A stretch of 64,000 nucleotides of DNA from Abelmoschus esculentus. Lineage: Eukaryota; Streptophyta; Magnoliopsida; Malvales; Malvaceae. The position numbers were made by a program, and so were the translations under genes. The stretch is from positions 20,072,001 through 20,136,000 of the forward strand of contig JAUCBN010000003.1 of the NCBI GenBank assembly GCA_035048815.1, read 5' to 3'. Shown in pieces: positions 10,615 to 19,992 of this stretch; within the stretch, counting starts at the first letter, position 1, and the number at the start of each line of letters is the position of its first letter. A model generated the notes under the pieces. That model was not told where the DNA came from and did not search any database. It saw only the letters and a list, made by a program, of their open reading frames with translations.

Positions 10615-12485
10615 TGTATTGTGAATAAAGTGTCCACCTAATGTCAAGTTGTAATATTTAAGGTTGTCGAACCCACAAGGACTGGATTATCTACGTGACA
10701 AATAATTCCAGCATTAGAAAGATAACACAAATAATTTTGGTTTAGAGAATGATTGACTTAAAGAAAATAAACTAAATAAATAACTGAAAATGACATGAAA
10801 GAAGGCCAGTTCAATTGCTTTGTAGAGTGGAGTCCAGTTGCAATTAAGAGTGAGAAAACTCGACTCGAAAAATCGTATAACACGATTCAACTCAAGGCGA
10901 AAATACTCGACTCGTTTTGACTCAACTCGAAATTTCATAGACTCTGACTCGAAAATATTTTAAATAAAGTTCGAGTTGTAAAATGTAAATTCAAATAACT
11001 CGAAATTTTTAGTAATTAAAGTATTAATTTTTAAGTTTGAGACAAGTCTATCATTTTTTTATGATATATACATTGATATATAAAAATACAAAGAAATATT
11101 GCTACATATAAATATATATATATACATATCTTATACGATTAGAAAAAGTCGTTTAAATTGGAATCAAATTATACTATAACATGATAAATAATAATAATTA
11201 AATATTTATAGGAACTCAAAAATTCGACTCAAATCAAATTTCTTAAATTCGAATCAAACCAAAAAAAAATTAAAATAAAGTTTGAGTTGAAAAATATGAC
11301 TCGTCAACTCGAATAACTCAAAATTTTTTGACTCGACTCGACTCGATCGAATACTCACTCTTAGTTGCAATATATTATTCTCTTATTAATGCATGGAGTT
11401 GAAGTGGTGCCTCGGCAGGTTGCTGAAGGGTCGTCTTGACTACCTCGACGGGTTATGCCTTGTCGACAATTCAACTTTTCATAGTTTGACAGAGCTTCCT
11501 TAATTGTCTCCTCCTTATCCCTAATTCAGAGTACTATTTAAGGCCACGTCTTGATAATACCTCCCAGCGTGAATTAAGGATGAAAAACAAACGATAATAT
11601 GCTTCCTTTTAGTCGTTCAAATCCTTGTTGGATTAGCCAATTTCCAAGAGCAAAGTCTATATTCTCTCGTTTTGTGAGTCTATCCTTAGTCTAGATAAAT
11701 AAGTTTTTTCTTGCAAACCTATCTTCCGAGCCCGTATGCAAGAAAGAGTGAGACCAAGAGAGAATAAACTATGAAACTTGGATTACATTAATAAAGATCA
11801 AATAAATTAAAACCCTCTTCCCCAACTACTCCACAATTAACCTAGGCCTTGAGGAAGATTTAGAATATGGTACGTTGTCGGCGGCTAAGAGTTTATTCTA
11901 TGGAGACCGACTTGCTTTTCTTAGACCTAAGGGCTTGCTTTATATAGACCAAACCTAGGCTAAAGTCTCTCATAAGTATTAGGAGTTTTAAAAGGAATAG
12001 AATATGTATTCATATTAAATTATAACTCTTTATTCTATTTCCTAATTTTACTGCCTTTGGACTCTTGAAATTTCATTGACTTTGATCATGGCTTGACTTT
12101 CTTTCCTTGCTTATGTTTCTTCTCTAATTATGCTTGTTGGATTCGGTATTTTATTCTCCATCTATTGTGCACTAATTGTTGTCTTTATTCTGCTGTTGCG
12201 ACAATCAATGTGCTATCATGGTGGGTGTTTATCTGCGATTGTCAGCAATTTCTACTTCTAGCATCTATCAATAGTATCTAGTATTACCAATAGGTTCATT
12301 TCTTATCTAAGACAGTAATCGTACTTGTTTTTACCGAATAATATATAAAAACATTAATTAAGTACTTAGATGTTGAAATATAAATAATATGTAGAATTAA
12401 TCAATATTACCAATAAATTTATTCATTACTAGCATTAATTGTGTGGATAAATGATAGAAAATATATGACTTTTGTGCGCTTATCA
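10615..12485 (-). repeat. Relic Athila-type solo LTR (minus strand), interrupted
   Basis: On the minus strand it begins TGATAAGCGCACAAAAG (ending at 12485), resembling the TGATGAGTGCCTAAAAG start of the Athila-like LTRs. It ends near 10615 with a tail that parallels the 'tccttgtgg...gacg' end of those LTRs. Without the nested MITE and its duplicated target it is about 1.34 kb, the same length as those LTRs. An internal block (about 11480-11700) parallels the solo LTR at 32480-32720. No matching target duplication is seen at the assumed ends, so the boundaries are approximate. Confidence 0.5.
10845..11363. mobile_element. hAT-type MITE, 519 bp
   Basis: Perfect 10-bp terminal inverted repeats TAAGAGTGAG / CTCACTCTTA and a perfect 8-bp target duplication GTTGCAAT at 10837-10844 and 11364-11371. 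Eight-base duplications are characteristic of hAT transposases. The subterminal regions are packed with CGACTCGA-type repeats, probably transposase-binding motifs, while the centre is A/T-rich and non-coding. It is a non-autonomous element that moved after the surrounding LTR had inserted. Confidence 0.9.
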
Positions 12486-13589
12486 CTTTATAAGGTAAAA
12501 TTACTTTATAAACAAAGTTGTTTGAATTCAAATCTCATAAAATAAACATTATATTTTCTAATTGAGAACATTGATTGAATTTAAATATTGTTTTAATAAT
12601 ATATTATTTGAATTTTATTAAAAATCAAAATAAAGAAACAACCCAAAAATGAAATTTTAACGGAAAAAACACATAGTAAATCTAAATTAAAAAAAAAATT
12701 AGACCGTCAAAACACGTTGAGTGAACTACAAAACTTTGATAAGAATAAAACATTGAAAAAATAGAAACAAGGAGCAAAACTTCTTGTCTCTATCCACTCG
12801 CACGCAAGATTAAAGTAGGAGTGGTGTACAAAACCAACAATCTTAAAGGTTGTTTCGTAAAATAAATTTAATTGTTTCAGTAAACGAACCACAAAAAGAA
12901 TCAAACTATTAAAGACTATTAATAATTTGTAAATCAGAGTCGAACATTGTAAAAACGTATCACAAATACAAATTCATCACAATAATAGATGATAACGTGC
13001 CATAAGATAGGAGCTATCGATAATCGGTAAATCAGAATCGAACATCTTAAAAAACGTATCACAAATATAAATTTATCACAATAATAAACGATAAGGCACC
13101 ATAAAACTAAAACATGCTACAACATAAAAAAATATATACTACAAAACATATAAAATCTAGAAGAAAATCAAAGTATAAAATAAAAGAAAAATTGATATAA
13201 AAATTAAGATAAAATATCGATGATAATCAACATTATCGTTGATAAATAAAAGAAAAAAGAAAATTAACTATTAAAAAAAAAGTTAGACCAGTTAAATTAA
13301 GTTACAGAATTTTCTGAAAACAGTAGTCTATATGTATTTTCCAGAAATGTCATTCTAGTGACACCAATTTCCTATTAAACAAAAGTAACCAAAATGTTTT
13401 TGGATTATCGGAAACTAGTATATATTCCATGCACCTGGCACACGTGATTTTAGGAAAAAACTCTTAAAAACGGTTAAAAAAGACTATCGATTTACCCGGT
13501 CATTTTATGTATATAATTGGTTACGAACTATGTACATAATTTTTTACAAAAACTGTAAGAAAAACGATACATACATAGATTGTTACAAA
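12486..13589. other. AT-rich spacer with a short tandem duplication
   Basis: No gene is supported. A block of about 95 bp is present twice in tandem at about 12915-13106 (shared: AATCAGA-TCGAACAT, AACGTATCACAAATA, CATCACAATAATA). The rest is A/T-rich and unassigned. Confidence 0.55.
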
Positions 13590-14280
13590 TGTAAAGATTT
13601 GTGTACATACATAAATTCTTACAAATCTTATAAGAGAAACGGTATATACATAAAATGTTACAAAGTAAGGATTTGTGTACATACACAATTTACTACGATA
13701 ATACATAAATTGATACGAAAATGTAAAGATTTGTGTATGTACACAAATCCCTACAAAGTATATACAAATGCTTACGAAAATGGTAAGAAAAAAGGTATGT
13801 ACACAAATCCTTATAACTTCTCACCAATTATCAAAAGGAGGTCATCCAAGGGTAAGTATTTGTGTACATACACAATTTACTACGAGAATACATAATATGA
13901 CACAAAAATGGTAAGGATTTGTGTATGTACACAAATACTTACGAAAATCATAAGAAAAAATGTACGTAAACAAATCCTTACAACTTTTCACCATGAGCTA
14001 AAGGAGGTCATCTAAGGGTAAGGATTTGTGTACATACATAATTTATTACGAGAATACATAATATGACACAAAAATGGTAAGGATTTGTGTATATACACAA
14101 ATCCCTACAAGGTATACACAAATGGTTATGAAAACCGTAAGGAAAAAGGTATATACACAAATCCTTACAACTCATCACCATGAGCTGAAGGATGCCATCC
14201 AAAGGTAAAGATTTGTGTACATGTCTTTTTCCTTACAGTTTCCGTAAGCATTTGTGTATACTTTGTAAGCATTTGTATAC
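13590..14280. repeat. Tandem array of palindromic TTTGTGTA/TACACAAA units
   Basis: Units start near 13591, 13665, 13852, 14018 and 14204 (spacing 74, then 187, 166 and 186). Each holds GGATTTGTGTA paired with TACACAAATCC. The palindrome at 14081-14104 is perfect over 24 bases, and 13728-13749 is an inverted repeat with a 2-base centre. Other shared segments are TTACTACGAGAATACAT and AAGGAGGTCATC. ORFs on both strands here only reflect the palindromes. Origin unknown. Confidence 0.8.
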
Positions 14281-14640
14281 ATACGAGATAATTATGATTC
14301 GTATATTTTGAATATTTAATATTTAAAGTAAAATAATTTTGTATTTAACATTCGAATCAAATTTATTAGATATTTTAATTCAAATGTTAAAATATTTAAA
14401 TATTTTGATTCGGATATTAAATATTTTTATATTATGATTTAATATTTTAATGTTTTAAATATTTTTAATTTAACATTTTAATCAAATTTATTAGATATTT
14501 AATATGTGAATTTTAAATTTGATGTAAAATAATTTGATTCGAATCAAATTTGATGTTTTAAATATTAAAATCAAATTTGATATTTTAAACGGTGGAGGAA
14601 CCCTTTACATTGTTAATTCTTTCGGTTTAAATAACCGATA
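14281..14640. other. AT-rich degenerate repeat stretch
   Basis: Many variants of AAATATTTAA and TCAAATTTGAT, mostly self-complementary. No gene and no clear element ends are visible. Confidence 0.5.
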
Positions 14641-14689
14641 GGAAAAAAGGAAAACAAAGCCTCTAATATTCCTATTGGTGCTACCGATT

Positions 14690-15535
14690 TTGGCTCTATT
14701 CATGTATACTGCTCTAATTTTACGTTTTGGCCTCTGATATTGTCGAGTTGTTCTCTTTGGAAATTGTTGGCATTGCCTCTAATTTTTCAGATTTTGGTGT
14801 TAATTCTTTGTACGAATATGAATTCTTTCTTTTAATTGCATGTACGTGGTGGCCGGTAGGCGATGAGGGGACCACTGAAAATGCGATCGGACGACGAGGG
14901 GATTCGAATGGTCTCCAAAGATTCAATGGGTTGGCGCATGCGCCACACTCGCACGTAAGGCACACCAACAGTTGCGTGTGAGTGGATGTTGGATCTGAAA
15001 GGGTGATTCTTGCTTCGATCTCAACCGTTAGATACAAAGGCTGATCCAACAGCCCTGGAGCAACTGCGCATAGACAAAGCAAGGGTTTTGTTAGGGTTTC
15101 ATCCGGATCTGGCCGGTGTAATTAATTTGGGCTTTGCAAGTTATGTAAAAAAAAGGGCTTATGTATTTATTCTTTGAGTTTAATGTATTGAACTGTTTTA
15201 AATTAAATAAAGCTTGGGTTTTATTTTAATATGTTTTGGTTTTTTAAAATTAATTAAGTTTTATTTATTTATATAATAATTAATATTACTCAAATAATAA
15301 TAATAATAAAGGTTAATAATAATAAAAAAAGAAGTATAAAAAAACGAAATAAAATAAAATAAATAACAATAACTAAATATTTTTTTGGATTTTTGTAAGA
15401 TTGAATAATAATAAACATATAGTAAAAGGATAAACATATATTTTTTGGATTTTTTAATGATAAATTAAAGTCTGTTATTGAAAATAAAATGAAAATTAAA
15501 ACCAGGATTAAACCTGGATAAAATTAGTGACTACA
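14690..15535 (-). repeat. Relic LTR (minus strand), copy 2 of the 8460 family
   Basis: Parallels 8460-9768 in order: ATGTACGTGG, GAGGGGACCAC, CGATCGGACGACGAGGG, ATCCAACAGCC, AATTTGGGCTT, then A/T-rich sequence and the shared end (minus strand TGTAGTCACTAATTTT). It is shorter than copy 1 mainly because its A/T-rich middle is shorter. No coding sequence is attached, and the left boundary is uncertain. Confidence 0.5.
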
Positions 15536-16530
15536 CATTCATTTAATTAATTTTCTAATCTCATCTTTTTTACCAAATGAACCTTCACTAATATTTACCA
15601 TAAATTAAGATGAGGTAAAAAAATAATTAAATAAATACTTTAGATTTGTTGGTCTCTCGTGGATGATGTGACGAAAATAACACATGATATAATTTTTATA
15701 GGGACAATTCCTTATTTTAAGTTGAGGTGAAGGGTTGGGTTGACGTGGCTCAAATGTTTTACTTTTATTAATTTTTAATTTTTTAAATTAATTTAATTAA
15801 TTAGTAACATTATTTTAAATTTTCTTATAATATTAAAATTATAATAAAATACAATAATATTATACCCCAATAAAAACGAGTGATTATACTCATTTCGTAG
15901 ACGCATAGGGCTAATGTTTCACACGCAGCTTAACTTGTTTTTTAAAGGAAATTCATACGACAACGGCATCTCAGCCCACGGACGCGGTGGGATTCACAAG
16001 ACCAAGTGCATTCACCACGAGAATCTGACCTATTACTGCGCTGGATTTATATAGACAATAATATTTCCAATATATTGCCAAGCCTGCAACTTCTGGATTT
16101 TTAATTCGACAAATTGCATTCGTATTTGTCTTCAGAAATAAGGGATCTTGTAGGGTCCTTTTCAGGCATATAATATAAGTTTTATTCGATTAATATTCAT
16201 AATTTAAAAATAAAAATTAAAATAATGTTGATTCTCAAATCCAGATTTGTTAAATGTTACAGTATATTTGGAATTCAGCAACCGGATTAAGGAAACATGC
16301 ACAATTAATACTCAAGAATCAACAACAGATTGATACTTTCATTTTAACAAAACAAGCCCCAAAATTCATTTGATTTCTATGCCTCAATTCCTAACATAAA
16401 CATCGTTAATTTGTATATCAGAAATTCGAATTCTAATCAATTAAATTGGTATTTACAATAATCAAATGATAAAAATAATATTTGAAGAAAAAGAAATTAC
16501 TTGTTTTTTTTTTCTTTTTAATAATTTTGT
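15536..16530. other. Intergenic DNA downstream of the ligase gene
   Basis: No coding frame or repeat copy is visible. This is the 3' side of the minus-strand gene, so its 3' UTR and polyadenylation signals should lie in about 16100-16530. An AATAAA on the minus strand overlaps the stop codon (16530-16535) and is too close to be the functional signal. Confidence 0.5.
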
Positions 16531-17607
16531 TTATTCCAAAACAGAATTGGAGGTTGATCTTATGCTTCTTGTAAACCTATGGAACATAGATGTTGAACCA
16601 TTCCTGGTCAACCCACCGGATTCTTCCCTTCTCCGGTGAGGCCTCAAAGCCCTCAAAAACGACGCCATGTTCCTAACAACTCTCCTAAGCCCGTTCTCTC
16701 TTCTTCTAACCCCCACCCACGTAACCCTCCTTGGAGCTCCATGGTCAGAACCAGAATCACCAAACCCTCCGTCCATCTCTGTGTAAACAACGGGCACTTC
16801 TCTTTCCCCTCTAAACCTTCCCACCGCGAATACCCCACCAGGTAACCTCCATATACTTAGTCCCACCGTCTCTGAAACTTCGTCGTTTGACTCGCTCCGA
16901 TCCGACGGCAATTCGTGGCGGCAAAGTGGGCATGAGTTTCGAAGCGAGAGCCATGGGATGATACAATCCTCGTGGTAAATATGCTTACACGGCATCTCCC
17001 TAGCTTCCGAACCGAGCTCGAAAGCTTCTTTACAAACGGCACAGTGAGTTTCTGAGCAAACATGGGTCTTTTCTATTTGAACCGTCGGCATCGATTCGAT
17101 GGCTGATTTTGAAGCAGGTGGATTCTCGGGTTGACCCAGTCCGGTCATTTCGGTCTGGGAAAGTTGTTCTAACAAACGATCAAAACCCATACCCATTAAA
17201 GAGTCGGACATCGATGTCGGTATGGGTCTTAAACCAGACCCAGATCCGTCGTCGTAGAAGAATCCAAAGCCTCTGCCGTTGTTTCCATCTGCGGTGCTGT
17301 TCTCCTCATCGGTTGAACCACGCAGGACGATGATCGGATTGATGTTCGACCGGTCAACGGACCCCCGACGATTCCTACGAAAAACGAGATTTCTTGTCCG
17401 GTTCGAATTTTGACGGCTATTTTCGTTGCTGGCGATCATATACATAGCTGGAAATCGACGGTGGTGATTATCAGATGAGTCGATCTCCTCAATGAAACCA
17501 CCGTCACAGTAGGGGCATGCAACGGCGTCGTTGTTCCCGTCTAAAGCCAACACACGAACCAGACGGGTGCAACTGTAACACCAATAAGACGAGGACGTTG
17601 AAGACAT
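16531..17607 (-). CDS. RING-H2 E3 ubiquitin ligase with DUF1117 (RDUF1/RDUF2-like)
   Basis: An intact single-exon ORF of 358 residues, the only undamaged host gene in the window. Residues 8-43 form a zinc ribbon (YWCYSC, then CPYC; Cys 10, 13, 31, 34). Residues 189-229 form a RING-H2 domain of C3H2C3 type: Cys189, Cys192, Cys207, His209, His212, Cys215, Cys226, Cys229, all present. Residues about 248-322 (GLSIWRLPGGVFAVGRF to the end of the NMASFLRALRP run) match DUF1117. This domain order is that of Arabidopsis RDUF1 and RDUF2, cytosolic or nuclear E3 ligases that take ubiquitin from an E2 to substrates and act in ABA and drought responses. The ATG at 17607 is chosen because the zinc ribbon starts seven residues later. 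An intronless structure is normal for this family. The exact orthologue cannot be fixed without a search. Confidence 0.95.
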   Translation of the reverse strand: MSSTSSSYWCYSCTRLVRVLALDGNNDAVACPYCDGGFIEEIDSSDNHHRRFPAMYMIASNENSRQNSNRTRNLVFRRNRRGSVDRSNINPIIVLRGSTDEENSTADGNNGRGFGFFYDDGSGSGLRPIPTSMSDSLMGMGFDRLLEQLSQTEMTGLGQPENPPASKSAIESMPTVQIEKTHVCSETHCAVCKEAFELGSEAREMPCKHIYHEDCIIPWLSLRNSCPLCRHELPSDRSESNDEVSETVGLSIWRLPGGVFAVGRFRGEREVPVVYTEMDGGFGDSGSDHGAPRRVTWVGVRRRENGLRRVVRNMASFLRALRPHRRREESGGLTRNGSTSMFHRFTRSIRSTSNSVLE

Positions 17608-17694
17608 GGTTGAATCCCGGCGAGAATTCCAGATCCAGAAGGAAAAAGTAAAATAAACAATGATTCTTCAGAGAATGAAATGGGGAGCTTCACT

Positions 17695-17945
17695 AGCTTT
17701 TAAGGCAAAGCAGACCGCCTTAAAGTTTCGACGACGTAAGGCGTGTGATTCCACGTGGCGGTTCAGGAGTGGAGGAGAAGAGAAAACTTAACGTCGTTTA
17801 TGGATTGACCAGTCAAGTGGAGACTGGCGTTAAAGTTAAAAATCTGGGGTATAAGAGTTAAAAAACTTATGCTGTAAAAATGTCGGGACGCCGAGTTTGA
17901 AATTCAAACAAGAAACCGAGTAATGAGAGGCGCGTGTGACGTGGT
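17695..17945 (-). promoter_or_regulatory. Putative promoter of the ligase gene with G-box/ABRE
   Basis: Upstream of the ATG at 17607, on the minus strand, lie a TATA-like CTTAAAAG (about 17697-17704) and a palindromic G-box CACGTG within CCACGTGGC (17751-17759). A second ACGTGG-type site reads on the plus strand at 17939-17944. ACGTGGC is the core of ABA-responsive elements bound by bZIP factors. The known ABA responsiveness of RDUF genes makes this a sensible regulatory reading, but the sequence alone does not prove activity. Confidence 0.5.
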
Positions 17946-18560
17946 GGAGCGTGAGTGGACAACTGGCAGGAACTACTAGGAAGATTCTTTAAACCGAGGC
18001 AGCAGAGAGGGTCTTGTCGTGTCTTTGGTTGGCGCGTGAGATGGACCCACACTTTATCAATATAGAAACCATACAATTTGTGGACAAAATCTTGAAACTC
18101 CCTGCAATGAATTTTCCAAACCAAGTAGAATAACGTGTAATTAGAATTGTTAGGTCAATTGTTGTTGGAAAATTAAAGAAAAAAAACAAAAAACAAAGGG
18201 CATCAAGGAATGTGCTTGTATTTGGAGATGTGTTAATTGACAAAAATAATAAGGGGAAGAAAGATATTCGGTATATTGTAATTGTTCTGCTCAGATAGTA
18301 TTTATCCAATTCTATTTATTTATATAATCTTAAAGGGTATAAAAAGCACTTTTAAAGAAATCAATTGAAATTTTGAATTTTTATGTAATTTTAAATTAAT
18401 AAATTAAATTAATTAAGTTTTTTATTTAATATTAACGATTAAATCTAACAAATATTTTAGATACGATGATGCATTGTATTATATTACAATGTTATCATTT
18501 GATATTTTCAAAAATTGTTTATTTTATATAGAAAATTTAAAAGTCTTAGAAAATTATAAA
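17946..18560. other. Intergenic DNA upstream of the ligase gene
   Basis: Moderately GC-rich to about 18060, then A/T-rich. No coding frame with recognisable domains and no repeat copy is visible. It may carry distal promoter elements of the ligase gene. Confidence 0.45.
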
Positions 18561-18798
18561 AATATATTTTTTAATTGGTAAGACTGAATATTTTATTAAA
18601 AGAACGAAAAATATAGTGTTTCAACAAAATAAGATGACAAATAAAACAAAAAAAAAACGAAACACCACCCAACCAAACTTTTCAAAAGCAACCACAGTAT
18701 CGAGACAATTATAACATTGATAAAACCGAGTGTAGGAAAGTAAAATCATCTTAAGTGATCGTAATGAATAAAGATGATGCACCGATCATATGAGAGAC

Positions 18799-19122
18799 TC
18801 AATCATCCTTGAAAGCTAATTCATCTCCGGTCTCTTTGATGAAATCTTCAATTTTTATTGAATCTTCTTGAATCCAAACTCGACAAGAATACAAATATCT
18901 TCCCAAACGAATAAGAGAATTCGCTGCTTGATTCTGCTCCCAATGGGTGTGAATAAAGGAAATTGACTTAAAAACCTTTGCTTTCTCCCTAATGTTGCAG
19001 ATATTTGGATTCACAGTTGATTTATCAAGATTAAACTTTAAAATCTTGTTGATAACCTGAATCGAATCACTCTCAACAATAATATTATTGAAAATATTGT
19101 TAAAAATATGTAAATGTTGCAT
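18799..19122 (-). pseudogene. RNase H-like fragment of a plant retroelement (non-LTR type)
   Basis: A 107-residue frame containing IIVESDSIQVINKIL (Asp19 in the E-S-D-S strand), a middle helix region, FIHTHWEQNQAANSLIRLGR and a charged tail. This matches the C-terminal half of the RNase H-like domain (RVT_3 type) common at the end of plant LINE ORFs and in many plant hypothetical proteins. The N-terminal strand with the first catalytic Asp is missing, so it is a truncated remnant. No LINE reverse transcriptase is found upstream on the minus strand. Confidence 0.6.
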
Positions 19123-19587
19123 TAAAAATTATAGTGTATCATATGATAATAATATCTAAAAAATTATTAAAATTAAATGATTAAAATTAGTCAAATGACT
19201 TAATTCATTTAATTTATAGTTCAAACACTTAATTGAATAAAAAAGTCTAAGATTTAATTGATTTTTTTAAAAATTCAAATATTCTTACATCTTAAACCTG
19301 TTGAGATATTTATTTTTATATAACTTTAATGAAAATATTCTAACTTATACAAAATAAAAAAAATATTTTAAAATCCAAAATATTTGAAAAACATGTTTAA
19401 AATTGTTTTAAAGTGTTTTACTGAAACAAATATTTTCAAAGCCATTTAAAAGTTAATATAGGCCTTTGGTACCGATATGATATTCTAAATATCGATACGA
19501 AGTTACTCATATTGGTACGGTAATACTTGTAGTGATATACTTCAGGTTTAAGTTTTTTATTGAGCACTTTATATAACAATACGTAAG

Positions 19588-19721
19588 TGTCACGCATAAA
19601 AAAAGGCAAGGTGTATTAATTCTACATCGAAAAAAAAATTGAGGTCTTGGGATATATAAACGGTGGCGTTGTATATCCTATCAAACATGTCTTTTAGGAA
19701 GAGGGTAATGTCCCCGTGACA
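19588..19721 (+). repeat. 5' LTR of the TRIM
   Basis: 134 bp, TGTCACGC to CGTGACA. It shares GGTCTTGGGATATATAAACGG and ACATGTCTTTTAGGAAGA-type blocks with the second copy. Confidence 0.88.
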
Positions 19722-19724
19722 AAG

Positions 19725-19736
19725 TGGTATCAGAGC
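19725..19736 (+). other. Initiator tRNA-Met primer site of the TRIM
   Basis: TGGTATCAGAGC is complementary to the 3' end of plant initiator tRNA-Met and lies three bases after the LTR. Confidence 0.85.
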
Positions 19737-19857
19737 GACCCTTTAACTGCCCGATTTCACCCCGAGTGTCCATGAGAGGGTAGGCAAGGTGAATAACCGT
19801 GACAAAGAGGGTCAATCACGAGAGTAGAAGCTCGTGACGAGGTTGAGTGGGAGAGAA

Positions 19858-19992
19858 TGTCACGCCTGAAAAGAGGCAAGGTGCATTAATCCCTCATCAG
19901 AAAGGAAAAGGGAGGTCTTGGGATATATAAACGGTGGCATTGCACATCCTATCAGACATGTCTTTTAGGAAGATGATAATGACCTTGTGACA
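19858..19992 (+). repeat. 3' LTR of the TRIM
   Basis: 135 bp, preceded by a polypurine tract at 19845-19857. It differs from the first copy by many substitutions and small indels. Confidence 0.88.

Larger units (their letters stand above)
19588..19992 (+). mobile_element. TRIM: miniature LTR retrotransposon, 405 bp
   Basis: Two direct repeats of about 134 bp (19588-19721 and 19858-19992), both TGTCACGC at the start and GTGACA at the end, enclose 136 bp. Three bases after the first repeat lies TGGTATCAGAGC (19725-19736), the initiator tRNA-Met primer site. Directly before the second repeat is the purine tract GAGTGGGAGAGAA (19845-19857). The order LTR, primer site, polypurine tract, LTR with no coding capacity defines a TRIM. 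Each LTR holds a TATATAAA box. The LTRs differ at many positions, so the copy is old. No matching 5-bp target duplication is left (GTAAG against TCGTT). Confidence 0.9.

Noticed and set aside
13530..13895. 121-codon ORF with repeated K-D-L-C-Y-N motifs, and a minus-strand ORF across it
   Set aside because: Both arise from the palindromic tandem repeats; the apparent protein repeats only mirror the DNA unit.
14720..15082. 120-codon minus-strand ORF and an 84-codon plus-strand ORF
   Set aside because: Lie in the GC-rich part of a relic LTR; not kept in the related copy at 8460-9768 and no domain seen.
15625..15720. Possible relic of the MITE family at 58106 (GATGTG...ATGATATAAT)
   Set aside because: Only short, scattered matches; no inverted partner or target duplication found.
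16530..16535. AATAAA overlapping the stop codon of the ligase gene as polyadenylation signal
   Set aside because: Overlaps the stop codon, so cleavage would leave almost no 3' UTR; a signal further downstream is more likely.
16636..17333. ORFs on the plus strand and in a second minus frame across the ligase gene
   Set aside because: Shadows of the real minus-strand gene, which alone shows complete zinc-ligand patterns.
19725..19740. Possible tRNA gene fragment
   Set aside because: Only the 12 bases complementary to the tRNA 3' end are present, next to an LTR: a primer site, not a tRNA gene.
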